From the NCBI GenBank assembly GCA_003347645.1, contig QDFX01000018.1, positions 24,854 through 88,853 on the forward strand: a stretch of 64,000 bases of DNA. The letters run 5' to 3'. A program made the translations under genes and the position numbers. Shown here in pieces: positions 33,447 through 43,307 of this stretch (position 1 is the first letter of the stretch; every line of letters starts with the position of its first letter). The notes under the pieces are model-generated. The model was not told the origin of the DNA, did not search any database, and saw only the letters and a program-made list of their open reading frames with translations. The stretch comes from Rhizobiaceae bacterium CPCC 101076 (lineage in GTDB: Bacteria > Pseudomonadota > Alphaproteobacteria > Rhizobiales > Methylopilaceae).

Positions 33447-35012
33447 TCAGGCCCGTTGCGGATCGAGCGTGATCGACCAGAGATCGGCGTCGGCGACGTC
33501 CTTCAGCGTTACCGTCATCTGCTCCGTGTCGCCGTCGATCGCGACCAGGCCGAAGAACTGCAGGCCAGCCGCGGGCGACAGATTCGCCTGTCCGTTTTCC
33601 GGTGCCTTCACGTAGCGAAGCTGCGGGCCGAACGTATTCTCGAGTTCGTTAGGACCGAACGTGCCGGAATGGATCGGGCCGGAGACGAACTCCCAGAACG
33701 GATCGAAATCCTGGAACTGGGCCTTGTCCGGATCGTAGTAGTGCGCGGCGGTATAGTGGACGTCGGCGGTGAGCCACACCGTGTTCTTGATGCCCGCATG
33801 CTTCATGAAGCTGAGGATATGCGCGAATTCGTGTTCGCGGCCGGCCGGCGCGCCATTGCCCTGCGCCACCCCCTCCTGCCGCATCGAGCCGTCGGCCTGC
33901 TTGTCGGGAACGATCAGTCCGAGCGGCATATCGGCCGCGATGACCTTCCAAGTCGCACGGGAATTGAGCAATTCGCGCTTCAGCCAAGCGATCTGTTCTG
34001 CGCCGAGGAACACCGTTTCCGCCGACTCCTTGGTCTGGCCATTAGCGGTGTTCGGGCCGCGGTAAGTGCGCATGTCGAGGAAGAAGATGTCGAGCAGCGG
34101 ACCGTAATTGACCCGACGATAAACACGGCGCGGCTCGACGATCGAAGTGCGAAGCGGCATCATCTCATGGAAGGCGCGCGCCGCGCGGGCGGCCAGCACG
34201 CCGATGTTCTTTTCCTTGTAAGCATCACCGAGAATCTTCGAGGAAGACCAGTTGTTGGTGACCTCGTGGTCGTCCCACTGGGCGTATATCGGCACCGCCG
34301 CGTTGAAGGCGCGGACGTTCTCGTCCATCAGATTGTATTTGTACTGGCCGCGATATTCCGAGAGCGTCTCGGCGACCTTGGACTTCTCCTCGGTCGTGAC
34401 GTTCTTCCACATCGTACCGTCGGGCAGTTTCACTTCCGACTTCAGCGGACCGTCGGCATAGACCGTGTCGCCGGAATGGATGAAGAAGTCCGGCTGGTGC
34501 TTCAGCATGGTGGCATAGGCCTTCATGCCGCCGCGATCGGCATCGATGCCCCAGCCCTGACCGGCGGTGTCGCCAGACCAGGTGAACTTGACACCGCGGC
34601 GATTGCCCGGCGCGGTGCGGAAGCGACCGACCAGGGGCTCGCCGATCACGTTGACGTCGGCAATGTCGCGGAAGCGGACGCGGTAGAAGATGTCCTGCCC
34701 GGACGGCAGGTCGTCGACGAGGAGCTTGCCGGTGAAATCCCCTTCCGGGTCGACGGTGAGGGCCGGCAGCGTGCGAGCGTTCTTGAAGCTCTCCGTCGTC
34801 GAGATTTCGACCATCATCTGCGACGGACGGTCGGCGCGTGCCCAGATCATGCCGGCGTCCGAGCCGATGTCGCCCGTCTGCAGGCCGTGCGTAATCAGCG
34901 GGCGATCGGCGGCGCGGCTGAGATAGGGGCGGGCGAGGCCGCCAGGCAGCGCGAAAGAAGCGGTCGCGGCTGCGCCGGTGAGGAGAATCTGACGGCGGGA
35001 AATGGTCGGCAT
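33447..35012 (-). CDS. phoD: PhoD-family alkaline phosphatase/phosphodiesterase
   Basis: A 521-residue exported phosphoesterase. The N-terminus SRRQILLTGAAATASFALPG is a twin-arginine signal peptide, fitting export of a folded metalloenzyme. Metal-binding motifs include WSGDTAGQGWGID, FFIHSGDTVYADG, YAQWDDHEVTNNW and VWLTADVHYTAAHYYDP. PhoD enzymes use Ca/Fe and release phosphate from mono- and diesters, including teichoic-acid-like polymers. Such genes are usually phosphate-starvation induced, but no clear Pho box was found upstream. Confidence 0.94.
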   Translation of the reverse strand: MPTISRRQILLTGAAATASFALPGGLARPYLSRAADRPLITHGLQTGDIGSDAGMIWARADRPSQMMVEISTTESFKNARTLPALTVDPEGDFTGKLLVDDLPSGQDIFYRVRFRDIADVNVIGEPLVGRFRTAPGNRRGVKFTWSGDTAGQGWGIDADRGGMKAYATMLKHQPDFFIHSGDTVYADGPLKSEVKLPDGTMWKNVTTEEKSKVAETLSEYRGQYKYNLMDENVRAFNAAVPIYAQWDDHEVTNNWSSSKILGDAYKEKNIGVLAARAARAFHEMMPLRTSIVEPRRVYRRVNYGPLLDIFFLDMRTYRGPNTANGQTKESAETVFLGAEQIAWLKRELLNSRATWKVIAADMPLGLIVPDKQADGSMRQEGVAQGNGAPAGREHEFAHILSFMKHAGIKNTVWLTADVHYTAAHYYDPDKAQFQDFDPFWEFVSGPIHSGTFGPNELENTFGPQLRYVKAPENGQANLSPAAGLQFFGLVAIDGDTEQMTVTLKDVADADLWSITLDPQRA

Positions 35013-35284
35013 GGAAGCGTCCTCCGGGTCTCGTCGAGTCCAGAAGACTTCTAAAAACCGCCGATGACGTGACTGTTTCGCGAAGGCGACGAAGCTGTGA
35101 CGCGTGTTTTGTAGCCGCAGCTAAGAAAATGGGTTTCCCATTCGGCGCCTGTAAGTTTACGTTGGACTCGCAGCACGTGGCCAATCAGCCACAGGTCTGA
35201 TTTAACCGGACTATCAGGGTTGCGGGTCACATTCGTGGCCCTGATCTACCCGCAAATTGCAGTTTCCATTTCACAGGCATCTTT

Positions 35285-36433
35285 ATGTTGCGCCCGCTCC
35301 TTTCGGCCGTTGCCGCTTTCGCCATTCTCGCTCCAACCGTGGTCATCGCGCAGGCACCGCCAGCGCCTCCGGTCTCGGTGGCAAAGCCCGTGTCGCGCAA
35401 GGTCGTCGACTGGGTGGAGTTTCCGGGACGTTTCGAACCGGCCGCCTTTGTCGAAGTCCGCGCGCAGGTCGCGGGTGAACTTGCCCAGGTCGCGTTCACT
35501 GACGGTCAGGAGGTCAAGGCCGGCGATCTCCTGTTCAAGATCGATGACAAGCCTTTCGCTGCCACGCTGCGCCAGACGCAGGCAGCGGTAGTAGGTAACC
35601 AGACCCGCCTCGACCTCGCGACGTCGGAACTGAAGCGCGCACAGGAGCTGCGCCAGACCGGCAATATTCCGGAACAGACATTCCAGCAGCGCCAGCAGAC
35701 CTTTCTCGAATCGCAGGCGAACCTGAACGCCTCGACCGCCGAGGTGGAGACCGCGCGCATCAATCTCGGCTATACAGAGATCCGGGCGCCGATCTCCGGC
35801 CGTATCGGCCGCAAGCTGGTCACCGAGGGCAACCTGATCTCGGCTGGCTCGTCTGGCACGCTGCTGACGACGATCGTCTCCTTCGATCCCGTGCACTTCT
35901 ACTTCGACGTCGATGAGGGCTCGTTCCTCGCCTATACCCGCGCGAATAGGGGCATTTCGAGCAACAGCGACCAGAAGGTGTACGTCGCCCTCTCGGACGA
36001 GACCGACTTCACGCGCGAAGGCACGCTCGACTTCCTCGGCAACCGAGTCGACGCGCAGACTGGCACGATCCGCGTCCGCGCATCGGTTCCCAATCCGGAA
36101 CACTTCATCACACCCGGTCTGTTCGGCCGCGTGCGTCTCGCTACCCGCCCCGCCTATGACGCTATGATCCTGCCGGACGAGGCGATCATGCTCGACCAGA
36201 CTCGCCATCTCGTCATGACGGTTGCGGCCGACGGAACCGTTGTTCCGAAGCAGATCCAGGTCGGTCCGAAGCTCGGCCCGTACCGCGCGATCGCCAGCGG
36301 CCTCACCGCCGACGACACGGTTATCATCAATGGTCTGATGCGTGCCCGTCCCGGCGCCAAGGTGACACCCCAGCCGACGGAACTGAAGGTTCCCGACGAT
36401 CTGACGCGCCCCAGCGTCACCCCGACTAACTGA
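35285..36433 (+). CDS. RND efflux periplasmic adaptor (membrane fusion protein)
   Basis: A 382-residue membrane fusion protein of the AcrA/MexE family. A signal sequence (MLRPLLSAVAAFAILAPTVV) is followed by a lipoyl half-motif (VEVRAQVAGELAQVAFTDGQ, VKAGDLLFKID), an alpha-hairpin rich in Gln/Ala (FQQRQQTFLESQANLNAS), the second lipoyl half (INLGYTEIRAPISGRIGRKL) and beta-barrel/membrane-proximal domains ending GLMRARPGAKVTPQP. No lipobox Cys is present. It lies 16 bp before the pump gene. No outer-membrane channel gene or TetR repressor is adjacent, so a shared TolC-type channel is likely. Confidence 0.94.
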   Translation: MLRPLLSAVAAFAILAPTVVIAQAPPAPPVSVAKPVSRKVVDWVEFPGRFEPAAFVEVRAQVAGELAQVAFTDGQEVKAGDLLFKIDDKPFAATLRQTQAAVVGNQTRLDLATSELKRAQELRQTGNIPEQTFQQRQQTFLESQANLNASTAEVETARINLGYTEIRAPISGRIGRKLVTEGNLISAGSSGTLLTTIVSFDPVHFYFDVDEGSFLAYTRANRGISSNSDQKVYVALSDETDFTREGTLDFLGNRVDAQTGTIRVRASVPNPEHFITPGLFGRVRLATRPAYDAMILPDEAIMLDQTRHLVMTVAADGTVVPKQIQVGPKLGPYRAIASGLTADDTVIINGLMRARPGAKVTPQPTELKVPDDLTRPSVTPTN

Positions 36434-36449
36434 GCGGACAGGGGAACAA

Positions 36450-39400
36450 ATGCGCTTCGGTCATTTCTTCGTCGACCGCCCGATCTTCGCGGCGGTCGTT
36501 TCGATCGTGATGGTGGTTATCGGCGTCGTTGCGCTGGTGCAGCTTCCCATCGCCCAATATCCGCAGATCGCACCGCCGACGGTCGTGGTCAACGCGACCT
36601 ATCCGGGCGCAAACGCCGAAACGATCTCCGAGACGGTGGCAACGCCGATTGAACAGCAGATCAACGGCGTCGAGAACATGATCTACATGTCCTCGCAGTC
36701 GACGTCGGACGGCTCGCTGCAGATCACCGTCACCTTCGAGATCGGCACCGACCTCGATATCGCGCAGGTTCAGGTCCAGAACCGCGTCAACCAGGCGGAA
36801 CCCCGCCTGCCTGAAGACGTGCGCCGCCTCGGCATCACGGTCAACAAGTCGTCGAGCGACTTCTTGATGGTCGTGAACATGTTCTCGCCGGACAACAGCC
36901 TCGATGAGCTGTATGTCTCGACCTACACCTTCCTGAACATCCGCGACCGGCTCGCACGCCTCTACGGTGTCGGCGACATCTTCGTCTTCGGCGCCCGCGA
37001 ATTGTCGCTCCGCGTCTGGCTCGATCCGCAGAAACTCGCGTCGTACAGCCTGAGCGCAGGCGAGGTCGTCGCATCTTTGCAGGAGCAGAACGTCCAGGTT
37101 TCGGGCGGCTCGCTCGGCCAGCCCCCGTCACCACAGGGCACCGATTTCCAGGTCATGGTGACGACCCAGGGACGTTTCCGCACGCCGGAGCAGTTCCAGC
37201 AGGTCATCATCAAGGCCGATCAGGGCCGCCTCTTGAGACTGAAAGACGTGGCGCGTGTCGAGTTCGGCGCGCAGCAATATGCCACCAACTCATATCTCGA
37301 CGGCCGCTATTCGATCGGTCTCGGCATCAACCAGCGCCCGGGCTCGAACGCACTCGCGGCGTCGGAGGCCGTGATCCAGGAGATGGAGCGTCTCAAGAAG
37401 GACTTCCCGCAGGGCCTCGACTACGCCATCGCGTATAACCCGACCGAATTCGTGGCCGACTCGATCGAGGCGGTGACGCACACGATCTGGGAAGCGATTG
37501 CGCTCGTCGTACTCGTGGTCCTGATCTTCCTGCAGTCCTGGCGCGCGGCGATCATCCCGATCCTCGCGATCCCGGTCTCGCTGGTCGGCACCTTCGCGAT
37601 GATGGCGGCCTTCGGCTATTCCATCAACATGCTGACCCTGTTCGGCCTGATCCTCGCGATCGGTATCGTCGTCGACGACGCCATCGTGGTGGTCGAGAAC
37701 GTCGAACGAAACATCGCCGAGGGAAAATCGCCCCGTGAAGCGGCGCACATCACCATGGACGAGGTCGGCGTCGCGGTCATCGCGATCGCGCTCGTTCTGT
37801 CCGCGGTGTTCGTGCCGACCGCCTTCATCCCCGGCATTTCCGGTCAGTTCTACAAGCAGTTCGCGCTGACCATCGCCGGCGCAACGGTCATCTCGGCCTT
37901 CAATTCGCTGACCCTGTCGCCTGCCCTCGCGGCGCTTCTGCTGAAGCCGCATAAGCACGGCGGACACCGCAATCTGCTCGGGCGCGCGGCCGACGCCTTC
38001 AACCGGCGTTTCGACTGGCTGTCGCTGAAATACTCGCACGGCGTCCGCGGCGTTGTCGGCCACAAGGTCATCATGCTCGGCATCTATGGCGTTCTGGTCG
38101 CGGCGACGATCTTCGTGTTCGGCCGGGTTCCGGTTGGCTTCATCCCACAGAGCGACCAGAGCTACGCGATCATTGCCGTGCAGTTGCCGGAGGGGGCGTC
38201 GCTCCAGCGAACCGACGAGGTGGTGCGCCGCATCTCCGAAATCGCGCAGAAAACTCCGGGCGTTGCGCATTCGGTCGGCATCGCCGGTTTCTCCGGCGCG
38301 ACTTTCACCGCAGCGTCGAACGCGGCGGCGATCTTCACGCCGTTCGACACGTTCGAAGAGCGCGTGCCGAAGGGCCAGACCGCGAACTCGATCATCGCCT
38401 CGCTGCAGGAGCAGATGGGCGCGATCGAGGAAGCCTTCGTCATCGTCATCGGACCGCCCTCGGTTCAGGGGCTCGGCAATGGCAGCGGCTTCAACATGCA
38501 GGTGCAGGATCGCGGCAATGTCGGCATCCGCTCGCTCGAAGCGGCCGCCGGCGAGGTAATTGCGGCCGCCGCGCAGGAGCCAACCCTGATGGGCGTCTTC
38601 ACGACGTTCAACACACGCGCGCCGCAGGTCTACGTCGACATCGACCGTGAGAAGGCCCAGCAGCTGAACGTTCCGATCGGGAACATCTTCCAAGCCATGC
38701 AGGTCTTCATCGGCTCGGCCTATGTGAACGACTTCACCGCCTATGGACGTTCGTTCCAGGTCAACGCACAGGCCGACGGCCCATACCGCATCGCCAAGTC
38801 CGACATCACCCAGATCAAGGTCCGCTCGTCGGACGGCGCGCTGGTCCCGCTCGGCACGCTGGTGAAGCTCCGCGACGATACCGGCCCCTACACCGTCAAC
38901 CGGCACAACCTCTACACCTCGGTGTCCATCCAGGGGCAGGCGGTGCCCGGCATCTCGTCTGGTACGGCGCTCGATAAGATGGAGCAGATCGCGGCCCGGG
39001 TGCTACCGCCCGGAGTCTCGTTCGAATGGACCGAGCTCGCCTTCCAGGAGAGAAGCGCCGGCAATCCGGTGTTCATCTTCGCGATCGGCGTGCTGTTCGT
39101 CTTCCTCGTTCTCTCCGCGCAATACGAGAGCTGGTCACTGCCGTTCGCGATCATCCTGATCGTGCCGCTGTCGGTGCTTGCCGCGCTGCTCGGCGTGATG
39201 CTGCGGGGACAGGACAATAACATTCTGACGCAGATTGGATTTGTCGTTCTGGTCGGCCTAGCCGCAAAGAATGCCATCCTGATCGTCGAGTTCGCCAGAC
39301 AGCAGGAAGACGAAGGAAAGGCCATTGTGCCGGCCGTCGTCGAAGCCTGCCGCCAGCGCCTTCGCCCGATCCTGATGACCTCGCTCGCCTTCACGTTCGG

Positions 39401-39608
39401 CGTCATTCCGCTCGCCATCGCCAAGGGCGCGGGCGCGGAACTCCGCCAGGCACTCGGCACGGCGGTCGCTTTCGGCATGGTCGGAGTGACCGTGCTCGGC
39501 CTGTTCCTGACCCCGGTGTTCTACGTGACGATCCGCATGCTCGGCGAGAAGCTGCGTCCGTCCCATCCGCCGGTCCAGACGGCCGTGGCCGCTCACGACG
39601 ACGACTAG
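36450..39608 (+). CDS. RND multidrug efflux pump (HAE-1 family, MexF/AcrB-like)
   Basis: A 1052-residue proton-driven inner-membrane transporter. The N-terminus MRFGHFFVDRPIFAAVVSIV, the porter loops and twelve membrane helices fit HAE-1. The proton-relay residues are present: Asp-Asp in ILAIGIVVDDAIVVVENVER in helix 4 and Lys in VGLAAKNAILIVEFARQQED in helix 10. GYSINMLTLFGLILAIG and VFVPTAFIPGISGQFYKQFA are family hallmarks. It forms the pump with the adaptor encoded just upstream; substrates cannot be told from sequence. Confidence 0.96.
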   Translation: MRFGHFFVDRPIFAAVVSIVMVVIGVVALVQLPIAQYPQIAPPTVVVNATYPGANAETISETVATPIEQQINGVENMIYMSSQSTSDGSLQITVTFEIGTDLDIAQVQVQNRVNQAEPRLPEDVRRLGITVNKSSSDFLMVVNMFSPDNSLDELYVSTYTFLNIRDRLARLYGVGDIFVFGARELSLRVWLDPQKLASYSLSAGEVVASLQEQNVQVSGGSLGQPPSPQGTDFQVMVTTQGRFRTPEQFQQVIIKADQGRLLRLKDVARVEFGAQQYATNSYLDGRYSIGLGINQRPGSNALAASEAVIQEMERLKKDFPQGLDYAIAYNPTEFVADSIEAVTHTIWEAIALVVLVVLIFLQSWRAAIIPILAIPVSLVGTFAMMAAFGYSINMLTLFGLILAIGIVVDDAIVVVENVERNIAEGKSPREAAHITMDEVGVAVIAIALVLSAVFVPTAFIPGISGQFYKQFALTIAGATVISAFNSLTLSPALAALLLKPHKHGGHRNLLGRAADAFNRRFDWLSLKYSHGVRGVVGHKVIMLGIYGVLVAATIFVFGRVPVGFIPQSDQSYAIIAVQLPEGASLQRTDEVVRRISEIAQKTPGVAHSVGIAGFSGATFTAASNAAAIFTPFDTFEERVPKGQTANSIIASLQEQMGAIEEAFVIVIGPPSVQGLGNGSGFNMQVQDRGNVGIRSLEAAAGEVIAAAAQEPTLMGVFTTFNTRAPQVYVDIDREKAQQLNVPIGNIFQAMQVFIGSAYVNDFTAYGRSFQVNAQADGPYRIAKSDITQIKVRSSDGALVPLGTLVKLRDDTGPYTVNRHNLYTSVSIQGQAVPGISSGTALDKMEQIAARVLPPGVSFEWTELAFQERSAGNPVFIFAIGVLFVFLVLSAQYESWSLPFAIILIVPLSVLAALLGVMLRGQDNNILTQIGFVVLVGLAAKNAILIVEFARQQEDEGKAIVPAVVEACRQRLRPILMTSLAFTFGVIPLAIAKGAGAELRQALGTAVAFGMVGVTVLGLFLTPVFYVTIRMLGEKLRPSHPPVQTAVAAHDDD

Positions 39609-39649
39609 TCACGGTTGCGACGGCGAGAATTAGGCGTAGAAGCGGGGCC

Positions 39650-40009
39650 ATGAGAATGGCCCCGCTTCATTTGGTGCTGCTGCGCTGCATTCTCGGCTGG
39701 GTCCTCGTGCTCCAGCCGATGGCGCTCGGCGCACGCGCGGCCGAAGCCATCAACAGCCCGTTTGCGATGGAGATCTGCCGGGGCTCAGCGCCCGGGCAGA
39801 CCCAGATCCCCGCGAACAACCGGCCCGGCCACGACACCTGCTGTCTCGCAGGCTGCACTTTCGGCGGTGGCATCGTTCCGATTGAGGTGCACGCCTCTGC
39901 TCTCTCCCGTCCGGTTCTCATCGAGATCGCCCGGGGCGTCCAGTTGGATGCTCCCTCGCTGCGGAACGCAGGCCTCGGCCCGCAATCGGCCCGCGCTCCG
40001 CCAGTCTGA
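39650..40009 (+). CDS. DUF2946-like exported protein
   Basis: A 119-residue protein with an N-terminal hydrophobic segment (LHLVLLRCILGWVLVLQPMA) that reads as a signal peptide or anchor. It has a cysteine-bearing motif GHDTCCLAGCTFGGG, similar to the CC-x-x-C region of DUF2946 proteins, which often neighbour copper-handling genes. The next gene encodes a PCu(A)C copper chaperone, 56 bp downstream, so a metal-related role is inferred. Not shown for this family. Confidence 0.65.
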   Translation: MRMAPLHLVLLRCILGWVLVLQPMALGARAAEAINSPFAMEICRGSAPGQTQIPANNRPGHDTCCLAGCTFGGGIVPIEVHASALSRPVLIEIARGVQLDAPSLRNAGLGPQSARAPPV

Positions 40010-40065
40010 ACCCTCCGATCAAACGCGCGGCCCTCCGCGCATTCTCATTTCCGGAGAGTTCAATC

Positions 40066-40563
40066 ATGTCGTTTCTCAATGGCCGCCGCCGCGGCCTAAT
40101 CCTGTCCGCATTCCTTCTCGCGACACCTGTTTTCGCGCACGGCTACAAGGCCGGCACGCTCGAAATCAGCCACCCGTGGTCACGCGAGACACCCCCCTCC
40201 GCCACGACCGGCGTCGGCTATCTCTCGATCCACAATTCCGGCACTGACGCCGATCGCCTGGTATCGATCGAGACCGCCGCCGCGCAGAAGGTCGAGGTCC
40301 ATGAATCCACGGTCGAGAATGGCGTCGCCAAGATGCGTCCCGTCGGCCCTCTAGAGATTCCGGCCGGCGGCGACGTCACGCTGAAGCCCGGCGGCCTGCA
40401 TCTGATGATGGTCGGGTTGAAGGAGGGTCTCGCCGAGGGCGAGCGCGTTCCCGCGACCCTCGTCTTCGAAAAGGCCGGCCGCGTCGATATCGAATTCGAG
40501 GTCGATTCCATGGGCGCCAAGGGCCCGGACGCAAAAACCGACGTCGGACACCAGCACCACTGA
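40066..40563 (+). CDS. PCu(A)C-type periplasmic copper chaperone
   Basis: A 165-residue exported copper chaperone. After the signal peptide (LILSAFLLATPVFAHG) comes the PCu(A)C domain with the Cu(I) motif His-x10-Met (HESTVENGVAKM) and His-x-Met (LHLMMVG), plus MRPVGPLEIPAGGDVTLKPG. A His-rich tail (GHQHH) may add a Cu(II) site. Such proteins deliver copper to the Cu-A/Cu-B centres of cytochrome oxidase. It forms a likely pair with the preceding DUF2946-like gene. Confidence 0.93.
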   Translation: MSFLNGRRRGLILSAFLLATPVFAHGYKAGTLEISHPWSRETPPSATTGVGYLSIHNSGTDADRLVSIETAAAQKVEVHESTVENGVAKMRPVGPLEIPAGGDVTLKPGGLHLMMVGLKEGLAEGERVPATLVFEKAGRVDIEFEVDSMGAKGPDAKTDVGHQHH

Positions 40564-40644
40564 TCATCAAGGAGCCCGTTCCGGCGGGCTCCTTCCCCAA
40601 GGGAACAACTTGCCAACCCGTCGCCGAGCGGGTTTGGTTACCGA

Positions 40645-41145
40645 ATGGAACAAAACGAGATTCTTTCAGGGCTCGCACCCGGCGACCGTCTCCGCCCGGA
40701 CGGGCGGCAGTCCCCCGCCGCTTCCGACATCGCCCGCGGCACGATGCGGCTGATGCGTTCGCTTGGCCTCGCCTGCGTGCCGGAATTGCCGCTCGCCTCC
40801 GGACGCCGAGCCGACCTCGTCGCCGTCTGTCCGCGCGGCCGCATCTGGATCGTCGAGATCAAATCCTGCCTCGCCGACTACCAGGCCGACCACAAATGGG
40901 AGGATTACCGCGCCCATTGCGACCGCCTCTATTTCGCCGTCGATCCACGCTTTCCGCGCGACATCCTTCCCGAGGAAGCGGGGCTCATCCTCGCCGACCG
41001 CTACGGCGCGCAGGTCCTGCGCGAGCCGGAAGAACATCCGCTCGCCGGCGCGACGCGCAGGATGATGGCGCTGCATCTCGCGCACACGACCGCGATGCGG
41101 TTCCACGCGCTGTGCGACCCGGAAATGGATCGCGAGCTGATGTAA
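40645..41145 (+). CDS. mmcB: MmcB family DNA repair protein
   Basis: A 166-residue protein of the MmcB family (PD-(D/E)XK-like nuclease fold), known in alphaproteobacteria as a DNA-damage-response protein. Core motifs are GRRADLVAV (Asp), WIVEIKSCLADYQADHKW (Glu-x-Lys), RAHCDRLYFAVDPRFPRDI and EEAGLILADRYGAQVLRE. MmcB has been linked to mismatch/DNA damage repair in Caulobacter under SOS control, but no LexA box could be seen in the short upstream gap. Confidence 0.9.
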   Translation: MEQNEILSGLAPGDRLRPDGRQSPAASDIARGTMRLMRSLGLACVPELPLASGRRADLVAVCPRGRIWIVEIKSCLADYQADHKWEDYRAHCDRLYFAVDPRFPRDILPEEAGLILADRYGAQVLREPEEHPLAGATRRMMALHLAHTTAMRFHALCDPEMDRELM

Positions 41146-41149
41146 CCGT

Positions 41150-41188
41150 CCCCCGGACAAGTGCGCGAAGCGCGCGGCGATCCGGGGT
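41150..41188. repeat. Palindromic repeat between convergent genes
   Basis: Arms CCCCGGA (41151-41157) and TCCGGGG (41181-41187) enclose an inner CGCG-aag-CGCG stem. The element sits between the converging mmcB and helicase genes and may serve both as a terminator, though no T-run follows. Confidence 0.6.
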
Positions 41189-41192
41189 AGCG

Positions 41193-42983
41193 TCACCTCG
41201 CCGGCGGCGGGCGGCGCTTTTTCTTCGCAGGCTTCGGCTGGAATTCCTTCCGCTCGCCCGGCTTGAAGTCCTTGCGCGGCGGCCGCGCGGGGCGATCCGT
41301 CCTCGCATGCTCCTCGCGCTTCGGGCGCGGCCCCTGCTTCGCGGGCCGTTCCGTGGGCGCGGCAGCGCCGCCGTCCCGCAGCGGCACGATCTCGATATCG
41401 CCGTCCGCCTTGCGCACCGCATGCGCGAACCGGTCGGCCGCGGAGGCCGCGACCTCGAATTTGGTCTCGCGCTCGAAGATGCGGATCGCGCCGATCTCCT
41501 GACGCGTCACGTTTCCGCGCCGGCAGAGCATCGGCAGCAGCCATTTCGGATCGGCGTTCTCGCGCCGGCCGATGCGCATATGGAACCACGCGCCGTTCGC
41601 GAACGGTTCGCGCTGCGGGCGGGCTTCCTGCGGAGCGCGTTCCTGCCTCGGGTCGCGGGAGTCGCGCCGATCGCCGGGATCGAACACTTCTTCCGCCGCC
41701 GGAAGCTGCGAGCGCCACACCCGCACAAGCGCGGCGGCGATCTCCTCGGCCGAGCGGCTGACGAGAAGCGTCTGCGCCATCGCGATGTCTTCTTCGGCCG
41801 GTGCTTCCTGAAGCATCGGGTCCTGCATCAGGCGCTGCTGGTCGAGTTCGAGGATTTCCTCGGCCGTCGGCGGGCCGCTCCACACCGGAACGACGCGGGC
41901 GGACGCCATCAGGCCCTCCGCCTTGCGGCGCCGCGACAGCGGGACGAGCAGCACGCTCGTCCCCTTCTTGCCGGCGCGGCCGGTGCGGCCGCTGCGGTGC
42001 TGGAGCACCTCCGGGTCGCTGGGCAGTTCGGCATGGATGACGAGGCTGAGATTGGGCAGGTCGATGCCGCGCGCGGCCACATCGGTGGCGACGCAGACCC
42101 GGGCCCGGCCGTCGCGCAGCGCCTGGAGCGCGTGATTGCGGTCGTTCTGGCTGAGTTCGCCCGACAGCGCGACCACCGAGAAGCCGCGCTCCAGCAGCGT
42201 CGTCTGGAGATGCCTCACCGCGTTACGCGTATTGCAGAAGATGATGGCGCTCGGCGCCTCGAAGAACCGGAGCAGGTTGACGACCGCGTGCTCGATCTCG
42301 TTCGGCACGATGCGGACCGCGCGATATTCGATGTCGGCGTGGCCGCCGCTGTCGCCCTTGACCTCGATCCGCATCGCGTCGCGCTGGTAGCGCTTCGCCA
42401 TGGTCTCGATGCTGCGCGGCATGGTGGCCGAGAACAGCAGGGTGCGGCGCTCGCGCGGCGTGGTCTCGAGGATGAATTCGAGATCCTCGCGGAAGCCCAT
42501 GTCGAGCATCTCGTCGGCCTCGTCGAGGACGACGGCCCGGAGTTGCGAGACGTCGAGCCCGCCGCGCTCGATATGGTCGCGAAGACGGCCCGGCGTGCCG
42601 ACGACGATGTGGGCGCCGGACTGGAGCTTTCTCCGCTCGACCTTGGGGTCCATGCCGCCGACGCAGGCGACGATCCGGCCGCCGGCCGGCTTGTAGAGCC
42701 ATTCGAGTTCGCGATGGACCTGCAGCGCGAGTTCGCGCGTCGGCGCGACGATCAGGGCGACCGGCAGGGTCGCGAAATCGAGCCGCTCCGCTTCGCCGAG
42801 AAGCGTCCCGCCGATCGCGAGGCCATAGGCAACGGTCTTGCCGGAACCGGTCTGCGCCGAGACCAGGAGATCACGGTCGGCGGCATTGTCGGCCAGCACG
42901 GCGGACTGGACCGGTGTCGCCTCGATATATTCCCGCTCCGCGAGGGCGCGGGCGAGAGAAGGATGGGTAGATGGAAAGGCCAT
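41193..42983 (-). CDS. DEAD-box RNA helicase with DbpA-type RNA-binding domain
   Basis: A 596-residue ATP-dependent RNA helicase of the DeaD/CsdA-DbpA group. All motifs are present: Q motif YIEATPVQSAVL, Walker A AQTGSGKTVAYG, APTRELALQV, GTPGRLRDH, VLDEADEMLDMGF, FSATMP, IIFCNTRNAV, ATDVAARGIDLP and HRSGRTGRAG. A DbpA RNA-binding domain (WFHMRIGRRENADPKWLLPM through KFEVAASAADRFAHAV) follows, then a Lys/Arg/Pro-rich tail (KPAKKKRRPPPAR). Roles include ribosome assembly and cold adaptation. The ATG at 42983 (MAFPSTHPSLARAL) starts the homologous region. Confidence 0.94.
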   Translation of the reverse strand: MAFPSTHPSLARALAEREYIEATPVQSAVLADNAADRDLLVSAQTGSGKTVAYGLAIGGTLLGEAERLDFATLPVALIVAPTRELALQVHRELEWLYKPAGGRIVACVGGMDPKVERRKLQSGAHIVVGTPGRLRDHIERGGLDVSQLRAVVLDEADEMLDMGFREDLEFILETTPRERRTLLFSATMPRSIETMAKRYQRDAMRIEVKGDSGGHADIEYRAVRIVPNEIEHAVVNLLRFFEAPSAIIFCNTRNAVRHLQTTLLERGFSVVALSGELSQNDRNHALQALRDGRARVCVATDVAARGIDLPNLSLVIHAELPSDPEVLQHRSGRTGRAGKKGTSVLLVPLSRRRKAEGLMASARVVPVWSGPPTAEEILELDQQRLMQDPMLQEAPAEEDIAMAQTLLVSRSAEEIAAALVRVWRSQLPAAEEVFDPGDRRDSRDPRQERAPQEARPQREPFANGAWFHMRIGRRENADPKWLLPMLCRRGNVTRQEIGAIRIFERETKFEVAASAADRFAHAVRKADGDIEIVPLRDGGAAAPTERPAKQGPRPKREEHARTDRPARPPRKDFKPGERKEFQPKPAKKKRRPPPAR

Positions 42984-43082
42984 TGGGATTTGCCGCGCAG
43001 ATTCGAGAAAACGAGCGCCGGCATAACGAAGACGCCGGCCCTGGAGACCGGTCGTCATTTCCCGCGCGTTGAAATTTTGGGC

Positions 43083-43307
43083 TTACTTGCCCGCTGCCGC
43101 TCTTAGAGCAGCATTGATGCGGTCCTGCCAACCCGCTCCGTCGGCCTGGAAGTGCTCGAGCACATCCTTGTCGATGCGAAGCGACACCATTTCCTTGGCG
43201 CCGGGCACGGACGGAGCCGAAACCGGCCCGGGGGCCGGCTTCGTCGTTGCGGACTTGAAGGCCGCCTCGGCGGCCTTGCGGGGATCGTAGCGGGGGCGAT
43301 CGATCAT
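43083..43307 (-). CDS. BrnA-like antitoxin-domain protein, no partner toxin
   Basis: A 74-residue protein whose C-terminal half resembles the BrnA antitoxin/ribbon-helix-helix domain: KEMVSLRIDKDVLEHFQADG and AGWQDRINAALRAA. The N-terminal half is Ala/Pro-rich and disordered. BrnA usually binds DNA and neutralises the RNase BrnT, but no brnT gene is nearby. Its ATG shares a base with the stop of the response regulator gene (TGATG at 43305-43309), so it is translated from the same mRNA. It may be a repurposed DNA-binding accessory. Confidence 0.75.
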   Translation of the reverse strand: MIDRPRYDPRKAAEAAFKSATTKPAPGPVSAPSVPGAKEMVSLRIDKDVLEHFQADGAGWQDRINAALRAAAGK